DNA from: CAXMRP01 sp965216515
Lineage (GTDB): Bacteria; Pseudomonadota; Alphaproteobacteria; Rhizobiales; Afifellaceae
Length of the DNA: 64,000 nt
Direction of reading: 5' to 3'
Assembly (NCBI GenBank): GCA_965216515.1
Contig: OZ244173.1
Location: forward strand, 496,001-560,000
Shown here: piece by piece, positions 35,336-44,279 of the stretch
Layout: each line of letters starts with the position of its first letter
Numbering within the stretch: the stretch's first letter is position 1
Position numbers and translations under genes: made by a program
The notes under the pieces: generated by a model
Seen by the model: the letters and a program-made list of their open reading frames with translations, nothing else
Databases searched by the model: none
Told to the model about the DNA's origin: nothing

Positions 35336-36199
35336 ATGCGTACGACGCTTGAACGTATTTCGGTGCTTGCGATCACCGTGCTGCTATTGTGTGCGCCATT
35401 GGCCGGCGCCGGTGCAGCGGATTGGACGCTCGTCCGCGCAAGCGGTGATGTACGCGTAAACACCGACGGGGCCAACTGGCACCGTATCAGCACCAATTCG
35501 GCACTGCGGGCCGGCGATTCCCTTTGGACCGGCCGAAACGGCCGCGCGCTCATACGCAATTCCCATTCGACCGTAATCGTTGCGCCGAACTCCATGGTGC
35601 GTATACCGAACCGCGAACTGAGTTCCAACAAGTCGGTGCTGTTCCATTATCTGGGTGAGGTTTCAGCCCAGGTCGAAAAGCGGCGCGGCGATCACTTCTC
35701 CGTCCAGACGCCGTATCTTGCCGCGATCGTCAAGGGTACCCGATTCACCGTGACCGTGACCAAGCTGACAACCGAGGTGAACGTCCAGCAAGGCAGGGTC
35801 GAGGTCCGTGACCTGGATACCGGCCAGATCGTCCGCCTTGGCCCCGGCGGCAGGGCGGCAACCCGCAACGTGCCCGGATCCGGCATGCAGGCCGCACCGG
35901 GCCACAACACGGCGTCAAACGGTGGCGCTGGCGGCGAATATGCGTCCACCCATGGCGGCGGCACATCCGGCGGTGGTTCCGGGGTTGGTGAGCCGGATTT
36001 CGGCGGCGACAGCAGCCATTCCGGTGACCTGGGCAATTCCAACGCCAATCCCCCCGCCTACGGCCCCGGCGGACGCGGACGGCCCGGTTGGGACAATCCA
36101 AGGGGTGGCGGTATTGGCACGCCCGCCTGGGAACGCGGCGGATGGAGTGGTCCGGATGTTCCGCCCGGTGGGGATGATGATGATGACGATGACGATTGA
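35336..36199 (+). CDS. Secreted FecR-domain protein with poly-Asp tail
   Basis: A 287-residue exported protein. A signal peptide (about 1-28, ending AGAGAA) precedes a FecR domain (about 45-165: RAGDSLWTGRNGRALI ... VKGTRFTVTVTKLTTEVNVQQGRVEV). The last 110 residues are a Gly/Pro/Ser-rich, unstructured stretch ending in eight aspartates encoded by mixed GAT/GAC codons. Free-standing FecR proteins of this kind lack the sigma-regulating cytoplasmic part of true FecR and are often encoded beside CHASE2 sensors, as here. A GAGGT ribosome site is six bases before the ATG. Function inferred: periplasmic or surface partner of the downstream CHASE2 kinase. Confidence 0.85.
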   Translation: MRTTLERISVLAITVLLLCAPLAGAGAADWTLVRASGDVRVNTDGANWHRISTNSALRAGDSLWTGRNGRALIRNSHSTVIVAPNSMVRIPNRELSSNKSVLFHYLGEVSAQVEKRRGDHFSVQTPYLAAIVKGTRFTVTVTKLTTEVNVQQGRVEVRDLDTGQIVRLGPGGRAATRNVPGSGMQAAPGHNTASNGGAGGEYASTHGGGTSGGGSGVGEPDFGGDSSHSGDLGNSNANPPAYGPGGRGRPGWDNPRGGGIGTPAWERGGWSGPDVPPGGDDDDDDDD

Positions 36200-36297
36200 A
36201 CCGGTAACCACCGGCATGGATTTGAATGGGTGCCGACGCTCTCCGGTTACGGTCTACTGAGGCCAGGGGCCCGGCGCAGGCAAGGGGAGTAGGGCCA

Positions 36298-38562
36298 GTG
36301 CATTCCGACGATGGCCGCAAACCGGATCGGATCATGAAATATACGCATTCGGCCAAGCGGCGTCTGTGGACCAGCCTGTGTGTTTGTCTTTCGCTCACTG
36401 TTGCCTACTGGATCGGCATTGTCGGCGCCGGCAACCGGATGCTGGAGGATTGGCGTTTCAAGGCGGCGCCGATCGCTGTTTCCGGCGATGTCACAATTAT
36501 CGCCATCGATGCCAAGAGCTTGTCCGATATTGGTGTCTGGCCCTGGTCGCGCGATATCCATGCCAAGCTCCTGAATCGGCTGCGCGAAGCAGGCGTCGTT
36601 GAGGTCGCCTTCGACGTTGATTTCAGTCAGGCGTCGACAACAAAAGGCGACGATGCCTTTGCTGAGGCCCTCAGGGAAACCGGGGGGCTTGCGATCTTGC
36701 CGGCATTTCTGCAACCGGCGGCCTCCGGTGGCAGCAACAATGAAATCATCCTGACAAAACCGATACCGATATTGGCCGAGTCGGCATGGCTGGGCCTCAT
36801 CAACGTCTTTGCCGACCAGGCCGGCAAGATCCGCAGCGTGCATCGTGGCATCGAGGTCGGCGGCGAACTGTATCCGGCAATGGCAGAGCTTTTGGCCGGT
36901 GCTCCGTTTCCCGAGAACCGGGATTTGCGGATCAATTTCGGTATTCGCCCCGCCCGGATTCCGCACATTTCTGTCTCCGACGTTCTGAACGGCGCCTTCG
37001 ATCCGGCGGAACTGGCCGGCAAAAAGGTGATTGTCGGCGCCACCGCCATCGAACTGGGGGACAAGTTCTCCGTGCCGGTCTATGGTGTGCTGTCCGGCCC
37101 GCTCATTCAGGCCATGGCGGTGGAATCGCTGCTTCTCGGCAAGGCCCTGGTGCCGTCGCCGTCGCCGGGCTGGATCATTGCCGGCATCAGTCTCATCCTG
37201 TTTCTGGTGCTGTTCCTGCCCGACCTGCGCTTTGTTCGGGAACTGTTCCTTCTCGGTGCCCTTGTCGTATGCACCGAATTGATGGCGCTCCTGGTCCATA
37301 CCCACTTGTCGCTGAGTTTGCCGACGTTCGCGATCCATTTGACCGTGGCCGTCTGCTTCGGCATCGCCATTGTCCGCGAATTGCAGCAACGCAAGGTCGT
37401 CGGCACCCTCGCGCTCCTGCGCAGCGCCGACAATGAACGCTTGCTGGAGCGCATCCTTCAGGACAGTTTTGACGGAATCATCATCACCGAGGAAAGCGGC
37501 CGCGTCCTGCGGGTCAATCCGACCGGCCGCCGTATTCTCTTCGGCGCCAGCCAGCCGGTGCTCGGTGGCCGCAAGTTGCACGAGGTGTTGCCCCCGCATG
37601 TTTCCGGCGACGTCATGGACGCCGTTGACGCCATTGTCGACGATCCCGCCCGGGCGCCGGTGGTGCGCGAAATCCGCATTGGGCTGGGCAATGCCATCAC
37701 ATGCTATCTGGAATTGATCGTCACCTCATCTGCAATGGATGGCAGTCGCAATGTCCTGGCACTGACATTTCGCGATGTCACCGCCCGCCGTCAGGCCGAA
37801 ATCCAGGCTGAGACCATGGCAGAGGAAGCCATGCGGGCAAGCCGCGCCAAGTCCAATTTTCTTGCCGCTGTCAGTCACGAGCTTCGGACACCGCTCAACG
37901 CCATAATCGGGTTTTCCGATATGATGCGTTCCGATACCAACCTGAAGATCTCCATCGACGACTACGCCCGTTACGCCGACGATATCCACAAGAGCGGCAG
38001 CCACCTGCTGTCGATCGTCAACGACATCCTCGACATCACCCGCATCGAGAAGGGCGAGTTCGATGTTCGGCAGGAGCGGGTCGATCTGGGCGAATTGTTC
38101 GGCGAACTGGAGATGATGTTTGCCGGCTGGCCGGTAACCGCCGACCGCAACGTTCACTTTGATGCGGGCAGCCCCTCGACAATCGCCCATTGCGATCCGC
38201 GCGTCATCCGGCAGATCCTGGTCAATCTCGTTACCAATGCCATAAAATTCACATCCAATGGCGGCTGTGTGGACATTTCCGCCCGGCGCCTGGCACGCGG
38301 TGACCTGATCATTCAGGTGGCCGACGATGGCATGGGCATCACATCCGCGGAGATGAAAAACATCACCAAGCCGTTCTACCGCGCCGACGCCCATCTTGCG
38401 CGCAATGGCGAGGGCGCCGGCCTCGGGTTGGCGATCGTCAAAGGCCTTGCCCAGTCCCATGGCGGCCGGCTTGAAATCCAAAGCGATCCCGGCACCGGCA
38501 CGGTCATGCGCATCGTGTTGCCGTCCGCCGCTTCGGAATCGCCGGAATCCAAAGCCGCCTGA
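36298..38562 (+). CDS. CHASE2-PAS sensor histidine kinase
   Basis: A 754-residue membrane kinase. TM1 (about 25-45) is followed by a periplasmic CHASE2 domain (VTIIAIDAKSLSDIGVWPWSRDIHAKLL ... KKVIVGATAIEL), three closely packed TM helices (about 290-365), and a PAS domain (about 380-500). The kinase core follows: phospho-acceptor His527 in AVSHELRTPLN, N box NLVTNAIKFTSNGG, VADDGMGI and GAGLGLAIVKG. All residues for activity are present. No response regulator is adjacent, so it is an orphan kinase. I chose the GTG at 36298 because AGGGGAG lies eight bases upstream; the ATG at 36334 is the alternative. The gene follows fecR by 98 bp. Confidence 0.92.
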   Translation: MHSDDGRKPDRIMKYTHSAKRRLWTSLCVCLSLTVAYWIGIVGAGNRMLEDWRFKAAPIAVSGDVTIIAIDAKSLSDIGVWPWSRDIHAKLLNRLREAGVVEVAFDVDFSQASTTKGDDAFAEALRETGGLAILPAFLQPAASGGSNNEIILTKPIPILAESAWLGLINVFADQAGKIRSVHRGIEVGGELYPAMAELLAGAPFPENRDLRINFGIRPARIPHISVSDVLNGAFDPAELAGKKVIVGATAIELGDKFSVPVYGVLSGPLIQAMAVESLLLGKALVPSPSPGWIIAGISLILFLVLFLPDLRFVRELFLLGALVVCTELMALLVHTHLSLSLPTFAIHLTVAVCFGIAIVRELQQRKVVGTLALLRSADNERLLERILQDSFDGIIITEESGRVLRVNPTGRRILFGASQPVLGGRKLHEVLPPHVSGDVMDAVDAIVDDPARAPVVREIRIGLGNAITCYLELIVTSSAMDGSRNVLALTFRDVTARRQAEIQAETMAEEAMRASRAKSNFLAAVSHELRTPLNAIIGFSDMMRSDTNLKISIDDYARYADDIHKSGSHLLSIVNDILDITRIEKGEFDVRQERVDLGELFGELEMMFAGWPVTADRNVHFDAGSPSTIAHCDPRVIRQILVNLVTNAIKFTSNGGCVDISARRLARGDLIIQVADDGMGITSAEMKNITKPFYRADAHLARNGEGAGLGLAIVKGLAQSHGGRLEIQSDPGTGTVMRIVLPSAASESPESKAA

Positions 38563-38719
38563 GTTCCGTCGCGCCGGTAAGGCGCTTGCGGCCACCGGTC
38601 GCCGATGCGCGATCCGGACAGCGAACTGTTGCATTCATCGCTCTCTCTTTGATCGGTCATTGCCGGATCGCTCTCCGATGGTCTAAATCCTCTCGACCGA
38701 GAACCAAACGGGGGAAATC

Positions 38720-40009
38720 ATGTCTGAGGAACGCAATCCGGGTTTCGACACCCTGGCCGTCCATGCCGGCGCCAAGCCGGATCCGGCGACAGGCGCACGA
38801 ATCACGCCAATTTACCAAACCACCTCCTACGTCTTCGACGACGTCGAACACGCCGCTTCGCTTTTCGGGCTCCAGGCCTTCGGTAATATCTATACGCGGA
38901 TCATGAATCCGACCCAGGCTGTGCTTGAGGAGCGTGTCGCGGCCCTGGAAGGCGGAACCGCGGCGCTGGCCGTGGCATCCGGCCACGCCGCCCAGATGCT
39001 GGTCATGCACACCCTGATGCAGCCGGGCGACGAGTTCGTTGCCGCAAACAAGCTCTACGGCGGTTCGATCAATCAGTTCGGCCAGTCGTTCAAGAATTTC
39101 GGCTGGACAGTGAAGTGGGCCGACACCGATGACATTTCCACCTTCGAGGCGGCCATTACCCCGAAAACCAAGGCGATTTTCATGGAATCGATCGCCAATC
39201 CAGGCGGTATCGTCTGTGACATTGAAGCCGTCGCCAATGTTGCCCGCCGCGCTGGTGTGCCGCTTATTGTCGACAACACCCTGGCGACACCCTATCTGTG
39301 CCGGCCGTTCGAACACGGCGCCGATATCGTCGTCCACTCGCTGACCAAGTTCATTGGCGGCCACGGCAACTCCATCGGCGGCATGATCGTCGATGGCGGC
39401 ACGTTCAACTGGTCCAGCCAGGGGCGTTATCCGATGTTGTCGGAGCCGCGGCCGGAATATCACGGCATCAAGCTGCACGAGACCTTCGGCAATTTCGCCT
39501 TCGCCATCGCCTGCCGTGTGCTGGGCCTTCGTGATCTCGGGCCCGCTTTGGCGCCAATGAATGCATTCTTGTTCATCACCGGTTGCGAAACCTTGCCGCT
39601 CAGGATGCAGCGCCACTCCGACAATGCGCTCGCCGTGGCGGAATACCTGTCCGGCCACAAGGATGTGACCTGGGTGAGCTATGCCGGATTGCCTGGCGAC
39701 CGCTACCACGCTCTGGCCCAGAAATATTGTCCGAAGGGCGCCGGGGCCGTTCTTACGTTCGGATTGGCCGGCGGCTATGACGCCGGTGTCAAGTTGGTGG
39801 AATCGGTGGAACTCTTCTCCCACCTTGCCAATCTCGGCGATACCCGGTCGTTGATCATCCATCCGGCTTCGACCACGCACCGTCAGGTGCCTGATGAGGA
39901 AAAAGTCGGCGCCGGCGCCGGCCCTGATGTGGTGCGCCTGTCGGTCGGCATCGAAGACAAGGCCGACATCATCGCCGATCTTGAGCAGGCGCTGGCGAAG
40001 TCCGCCTGA
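38720..40009 (+). CDS. metY: O-acetylhomoserine sulfhydrylase
   Basis: A 429-residue PLP enzyme of the Cys/Met metabolism family. The N-terminus TLAVHAGAKPDPATGARITPIYQTTSYVF and the PLP lysine in HSLTKFIGGHG (about 211) are typical of O-acetylhomoserine aminocarboxypropyltransferase, which makes homocysteine from O-acetylhomoserine and sulfide. At about 430 residues it is longer than cystathionine synthases and MetZ (about 390), favouring MetY. GGGGGAA lies close before the ATG. I found no SAM riboswitch in the 157-bp upstream region. It leads a run with an SDR and an ArsC-like gene. Confidence 0.93.
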   Translation: MSEERNPGFDTLAVHAGAKPDPATGARITPIYQTTSYVFDDVEHAASLFGLQAFGNIYTRIMNPTQAVLEERVAALEGGTAALAVASGHAAQMLVMHTLMQPGDEFVAANKLYGGSINQFGQSFKNFGWTVKWADTDDISTFEAAITPKTKAIFMESIANPGGIVCDIEAVANVARRAGVPLIVDNTLATPYLCRPFEHGADIVVHSLTKFIGGHGNSIGGMIVDGGTFNWSSQGRYPMLSEPRPEYHGIKLHETFGNFAFAIACRVLGLRDLGPALAPMNAFLFITGCETLPLRMQRHSDNALAVAEYLSGHKDVTWVSYAGLPGDRYHALAQKYCPKGAGAVLTFGLAGGYDAGVKLVESVELFSHLANLGDTRSLIIHPASTTHRQVPDEEKVGAGAGPDVVRLSVGIEDKADIIADLEQALAKSA

Positions 40010-40014
40010 ACGCC

Positions 40015-40725
40015 ATGGCGGGTGCATCGGAAAAGGTTGCATTGGTCGTCGCCGGCGGCAGCGGTATGGGTGCCGGCGCCGCCAGGCGGCTCGCCGAGGA
40101 AGGATATTCCCTCGCCATCCTCTCGTCCTCCGGCAAGGGCGAGGCGTTGGCGGCGGAACTTGGCGGCTTCGGGATGACCGGCTCCAACCGCGACGTCGCC
40201 AATCTGGAGCGCTTTGTGGCCGGGGCTGCCGATCGGTTCGGTCGCATCGACGCGCTGGTCAACAGCGCCGGTCATGGGCCGAAGGGCGACATTCTTGAAC
40301 TGGGCGATGCCGATTGGCAGGCCGGCTTTGAAGTCTACCTGCTGAACGTTGTTCGCGCGACCCGGCTCGTCACGCCCCATCTGGAACAGGCCGGCGGCGG
40401 GGCGATCGTCAATATTTCGACCTACGCGACGTTTGAACCCGAAAAGGCATTCCCGACCTCCGGTGTTTTTCGCGCCGGGCTTGCCGGCTTCGCCAAGCTC
40501 TATTCCGACCGCTATGCCGCCGCCGGTATCCGCATGAACAATGTTTTACCGGGGTTCATAGACAGCCTGCCGGAAAAGGCGGAATTCCGGGCCCGCATTC
40601 CCATGGGCCGGTACGGGACTGTAGCGGAGGTCGCCGATCTGGTGGCATTTCTGGCCTCCGACCGCTCTAGCTATATCACAGGCCAGAATATACGCATCGA
40701 CGGCGGAATCACCCGCTCTGTATAG
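40015..40725 (+). CDS. Atypical SDR-fold protein lacking the catalytic Tyr/Lys
   Basis: A 236-residue Rossmann protein ending with the SDR signature SSYITGQNIRIDGGITRSV and carrying NSAG (83-86) and the structural Asn111. The cofactor loop is one residue short (AGGSGMG, 13-19, instead of TGxxxGIG). At the active site, alignment to NISS...YxxxK puts Thr136, Ser149 and Arg153 where Ser, Tyr and Lys belong (FPTSGVFRAGLAGFAK). Normal SDR chemistry is therefore unlikely, although NAD(P) binding may remain. It starts five bases after metY and precedes the ArsC-like gene by 26 bp, so the three are probably co-transcribed. Confidence 0.85.
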   Translation: MAGASEKVALVVAGGSGMGAGAARRLAEEGYSLAILSSSGKGEALAAELGGFGMTGSNRDVANLERFVAGAADRFGRIDALVNSAGHGPKGDILELGDADWQAGFEVYLLNVVRATRLVTPHLEQAGGGAIVNISTYATFEPEKAFPTSGVFRAGLAGFAKLYSDRYAAAGIRMNNVLPGFIDSLPEKAEFRARIPMGRYGTVAEVADLVAFLASDRSSYITGQNIRIDGGITRSV

Positions 40726-40751
40726 ACACGCATTCTCCGGGGGCGAACGCC

Positions 40752-41108
40752 ATGGCCGAATTGAAAGCCACCATTTATCACAATCCTGCCTGCGGCACGT
40801 CGAGACGAACATTGGCGCTGCTGAAGGAGCGCGGCATCGAGCCGGCCGTGGTGGAGTATCTGGAAACGCCGCCGGACCGCGACACATTGGCGAAGATGAT
40901 CGCCGATGCCGGCCTGAGCGTTCGCGATGCGCTGCGCCAGCGCGGCTCGCCCTATGAAGAACTGGGCCTGGGCGATCCGAAATGGACGGACGATCAGTTG
41001 CTCGACCTGATGGTGAAGGACCCGGCCCTGATCAACCGGCCGTTCGTTGTCACCGGCAAGGGGACGCGCCTGGCCCGCCCGCCGGAGACGGTCGAGGAAA
41101 TACTCTAG
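40752..41108 (+). CDS. arsC: Glutaredoxin-type arsenate reductase (ArsC family)
   Basis: A 118-residue thioredoxin-fold protein. The catalytic Cys14 is in HNPACGTSR, followed by ALLKERGIEP and the C-terminal INRPFVVTGKGTRLARPPE that contains the family's conserved arginines. The family reduces arsenate with glutathione and glutaredoxin. No arsenite efflux (arsB/acr3) or ArsR gene is present, so this copy may serve another thiol-redox role, which would fit its place after metY. It converges on ndk, seven bases away. Confidence 0.88.
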   Translation: MAELKATIYHNPACGTSRRTLALLKERGIEPAVVEYLETPPDRDTLAKMIADAGLSVRDALRQRGSPYEELGLGDPKWTDDQLLDLMVKDPALINRPFVVTGKGTRLARPPETVEEIL

Positions 41109-41115
41109 ACCGGCG

Positions 41116-41538
41116 CTAGCCGACGATCTCGTTGCCGGAGAAGAACTGGGCGATCTCCACCGCCGCCGTCTCCGGCGCGTCGGACCCGTGGACGGAATTG
41201 TTCTGGACCGATTCCGCATGGGCTTTGCGGATCGTGCCGTCCGCCGCGTCGGCCGGATTGGTCGCCCCCATCACCGCCCGGTAGCCGGCAATGGCGTTTT
41301 CGCCCTCCAGCACCTGGACCACCACCGGACCGGATGTCATGAACTCGACCAGTTCGCCGAAGAACGGCCGGTCCTTGTGGACGGCATAGAAGGTCTCCGC
41401 CTGGTCGCGGGTCATTTGCAGCCGTTTCTGGGCGACGATCCGCAGGCCGGCGGCCTCGATCATTGCATTGATCGCGCCGGTGATATTGCGGGCGGTGGCA
41501 TCGGGCTTGATGATGGAGAACGTGCGTTGTAGCGCCAT
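41116..41538 (-). CDS. ndk: Nucleoside diphosphate kinase
   Basis: A 140-residue enzyme transferring phosphate between nucleoside di- and triphosphates via phospho-His117 (NSVHGSDA). ERTFSIIKPD-like N-terminus (QRTFSIIKPDA), Lys11 and NPADAADGTIRK are conserved. The motif before the catalytic histidine reads QNNSVHGSDA rather than the usual xRNxVHGSDS, a small variation. A monocistronic gene, convergent with arsC and divergent from katG. Confidence 0.97.
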   Translation of the reverse strand: MALQRTFSIIKPDATARNITGAINAMIEAAGLRIVAQKRLQMTRDQAETFYAVHKDRPFFGELVEFMTSGPVVVQVLEGENAIAGYRAVMGATNPADAADGTIRKAHAESVQNNSVHGSDAPETAAVEIAQFFSGNEIVG

Positions 41539-41584
41539 TGCGAAATGATCCTGTCTGAAGGGGAGGGGATATCTGTCCGGCGCT

Positions 41585-41612
41585 TCTTATCCGGCGGCTT
41601 GACGTGTCGCAA
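41585..41612 (-). promoter_or_regulatory. Candidate ndk promoter
   Basis: Minus-strand TTGCGA (41607-41612) and ATAAGA (41585-41590) at 16-bp spacing, about 45 bp before ndk. A weak match. Confidence 0.3.
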
Positions 41613-41798
41613 GAGCGCCGGCGGCCCATCCGGCGGGCAATTGGCGTTCCGCGGCCCGCCGGTCCGGTTTTCATGAAATTGCCAGGGACATGACACGCAG
41701 GAACAGGTTGGTGACGCCGTTTTCGCCGCCGGGGCAGGGGGCGTGACATTCCGTCCCGGGACGGGCGTATCTGGCGGGCAATTAGCGATTGCGCCTAG

Positions 41799-41815
41799 TT
41801 TGGAATGATTCTAGA
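41799..41815. promoter_or_regulatory. Imperfect palindrome upstream of katG
   Basis: TTTGGAA-TGA-TTCTAGA, with five of seven positions symmetric. It resembles the TTAGAA-N3-TTCTAA-type iron-control element bound by Irr in alphaproteobacteria, and lies 125 bp before the haem enzyme gene katG. Confidence 0.3.
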
Positions 41816-41939
41816 CAAGGGTCAGTCATGGGCCGGACCGGTGTTGCGGTCTGGCACGCCGGCGAACACGGCGGCGCGTGGTTCGCATGCATACACCGAA
41901 AGGCCGGCAGGTAACAGCCATTTGGCAGCGGAGAGGATT

Positions 41940-44141
41940 ATGGACGCAAAGACTGACGAACAGGCGGGCGGATGCCCGGTCATCCATGGGGCCACGACAT
42001 TCGCCGCCCGGTCGAACCGGGATTGGTGGCCAAACCAGCTGAATCTCCGGATCCTTCACCAGAACACCTCGCTTTCCGATCCGCTCGATGACGGATTCGT
42101 CTATGCCGAAGCGTTCCGCAAGCTCGATCTGGACGCGCTCAAGCGCGACCTGCATGCGCTGATGACCGATTCCCAGGACTGGTGGCCGGCCGACTACGGC
42201 CACTACGGACCGCTCTTCGTCCGCATGACATGGCATGCCGCCGGCACATACCGCACCGCAGACGGCCGCGGCGGCGGCGGCACCGGAAATCAGCGCTTCG
42301 CACCGCTCAACAGCTGGCCCGACAATGCCAACCTCGACAAGGCGCGGCGTCTCCTCTGGCCGATCAAGCAGAAATACGGCAATGCGATATCATGGGCCGA
42401 CCTCCTGATCCTGGCCGGCAACTGTGCCCTGGAATCGATGGGTTTCAAGACCTTCGGTTTTGCCGGCGGACGGGAAGATATCTGGGAGCCGGAGGAGGAC
42501 ATCTATTGGGGTTTGGAATCGGAATGGCTCGGTGACAAGCGCTATTCCGGAGACCGGGAACTGGAAAATCCGCTGGCCGCCGTTCAGATGGGCCTGATCT
42601 ACGTGAATCCGGAAGGCCCGAACGGCAATCCCGATCCGCTTGCCGCCGCCCGCGACATCCGCGAGACATTCGCCCGCATGGCGATGAATGACGAGGAGAC
42701 CGTGGCGCTGATTGCCGGCGGTCACACGTTTGGCAAGACCCACGGCGCTGGTGACGCGGCGCTGGTCGGCCCGGAGCCGGAAGCCGCAGGGCTCGAGGAG
42801 CAGGGCCTTGGCTGGCGCGGCGGCTTCGGCACCGGCAAGGGCAACGACACGATAACCAGCGGCCTGGAGGTCATCTGGACGACCACGCCGACCAAATGGA
42901 GCAACAACTTCTTGTGGAACCTGTTCGGCTACGAATGGGAACTGACAAAGAGCCCCGCCGGCGCCAACCAGTGGATCCCCACGCATGGCGCCGGAGCTGG
43001 CACGGTGCCCGATGCCCACGACCCGTCCAAGCGCCACACCCCGGCCATGCTGACCACAGATTTGGCGCTGCGGTTCGATCCGGAATACGAAAAGATCTCC
43101 AGGCGTTTCTTTGAAAATCCCGACGAGTTCGCCGACGCCTTCGCCCGCGCCTGGTTCAAGTTGACCCATCGCGATATGGGTCCCCGGTCGCGCTATCTCG
43201 GCAAGGAAGTGCCCGCCGAGGAACTGGTGTGGCAGGATCCCGTTCCCGTGGTCGACCACGAACTGGTGGACGAGGCCGATATTGCCGACCTGAAGAAACG
43301 GATTGCCGATTCCGGTCTGTCGACAGCCGAACTGGTCGCCACCGCCTGGGCATCGGCCGCGACCTTCCGCGGGTCCGACAAGCGCGGCGGCGCCAATGGC
43401 GCCCGCATCCGGCTGTCACCCCAGAAAGACTGGCAGGTCAACCAGCCCGATCAGTTGGCCAAGGTGTTGGATGTCCTGGAAGGGATCGCTACCGACTTCA
43501 ACGCGGCGGCTGGCGGCGGCAAGAAAGCGTCGCTCGCCGATTTGATTGTCCTCGGGGGCGGTGTCGCCATCGAGCAGGCGGCAAAGGCTGCCGGCCACGA
43601 TGTCACCGTGCCCTTCGCCCCCGGGCGCACCGACGCCATCCAGGACCAGACGGACGTGGAATCCTTCGCCGTCCTGGAGCCTGTCGCCGACGGCTTCCGC
43701 AACTATCTGAAGAAAGCCTATTCCGCGCCCGCCGAGCAGCTGCTGATCGACAAGGCACAGTTGTTGACCCTTACGGCGCCGGAGATGACCGTACTCCTCG
43801 GCGGCTTGCGGGTGCTCGGCGCCAACCACGGCCAATCGCCGCACGGTGTCTTCACAGAGCGGCCCGGCACGCTCACCAACGACTTCTTCGTCAATCTGCT
43901 CGACATGGGAATCGAGTGGGAGGCGGCGTCCGAGGATCAGGATACCTTTCAGGGGCGCGATCGCGCGACAGGTGAAGTCAAGTGGACCGGTACTCGCGTC
44001 GATCTTGTCTTCGGATCCAATTCCCAGCTTCGGGCGTTGGCGGAAGTTTACGGGCAGGCCGATTCACAGGCGAAATTCCTCGGCGATTTCGTTGCTGCAT
44101 GGACCAAGGTGATGAACGCGGATCGCTTTGATCTCTCCTGA
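41940..44141 (+). CDS. katG: Catalase-peroxidase KatG
   Basis: A 733-residue class I haem peroxidase with two homologous halves. The distal site is Arg95-Trp98-His99 (FVRMTWHAAGTYR) and the proximal His is in IAGGHTFGKTHGAG. The Met-Tyr-Trp crosslink partners are present: Trp98, the Tyr in MGLIYVNPEGPNG and the Met in ARMAMNDEET. The enzyme removes hydrogen peroxide with both catalase and peroxidase activity. GGAGAGGA precedes the ATG at 41940; the 45-codon upstream extension is not family-like. No oxyR gene is adjacent. Confidence 0.97.
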   Translation: MDAKTDEQAGGCPVIHGATTFAARSNRDWWPNQLNLRILHQNTSLSDPLDDGFVYAEAFRKLDLDALKRDLHALMTDSQDWWPADYGHYGPLFVRMTWHAAGTYRTADGRGGGGTGNQRFAPLNSWPDNANLDKARRLLWPIKQKYGNAISWADLLILAGNCALESMGFKTFGFAGGREDIWEPEEDIYWGLESEWLGDKRYSGDRELENPLAAVQMGLIYVNPEGPNGNPDPLAAARDIRETFARMAMNDEETVALIAGGHTFGKTHGAGDAALVGPEPEAAGLEEQGLGWRGGFGTGKGNDTITSGLEVIWTTTPTKWSNNFLWNLFGYEWELTKSPAGANQWIPTHGAGAGTVPDAHDPSKRHTPAMLTTDLALRFDPEYEKISRRFFENPDEFADAFARAWFKLTHRDMGPRSRYLGKEVPAEELVWQDPVPVVDHELVDEADIADLKKRIADSGLSTAELVATAWASAATFRGSDKRGGANGARIRLSPQKDWQVNQPDQLAKVLDVLEGIATDFNAAAGGGKKASLADLIVLGGGVAIEQAAKAAGHDVTVPFAPGRTDAIQDQTDVESFAVLEPVADGFRNYLKKAYSAPAEQLLIDKAQLLTLTAPEMTVLLGGLRVLGANHGQSPHGVFTERPGTLTNDFFVNLLDMGIEWEAASEDQDTFQGRDRATGEVKWTGTRVDLVFGSNSQLRALAEVYGQADSQAKFLGDFVAAWTKVMNADRFDLS

Positions 44142-44160
44142 CCGTCGCCGATCGCGCGGG

Positions 44161-44180
44161 GGCCGCAGCATCTGCTGCGG
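44161..44180 (+). terminator. Hairpin after katG, probable terminator
   Basis: CCGCAGCA and TGCTGCGG form a perfect stem 20 bases after the katG stop, followed only by TCTTCG, so termination may be partial. It separates katG from argC. Confidence 0.45.
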
Positions 44181-44279
44181 TCTTCGCCCTGGAGATCGGC
44201 GCCGTGTTGACCGCCGGCGGCCGGAGGGCTAGAGCCGGCGCGCGCGGGCTGTCGCCCCGCCAGCGACAGGGACAGGGCA

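Larger units (their letters stand above)
41539..41939. other. Divergent ndk/katG intergenic region
   Basis: 401 bp without a credible gene. It holds a candidate ndk promoter (41585-41612, minus), a GCAAT-TAGCG-ATTGC inverted repeat (about 41780-41794) and the palindrome at 41799-41815. Confidence 0.5.

Noticed and set aside
38563..38719. Possible SAM-II or SAM/SAH riboswitch before metY
   Set aside because: Alphaproteobacterial methionine genes often have one, but I could not find the conserved pseudoknot sequences in this 157-bp region.
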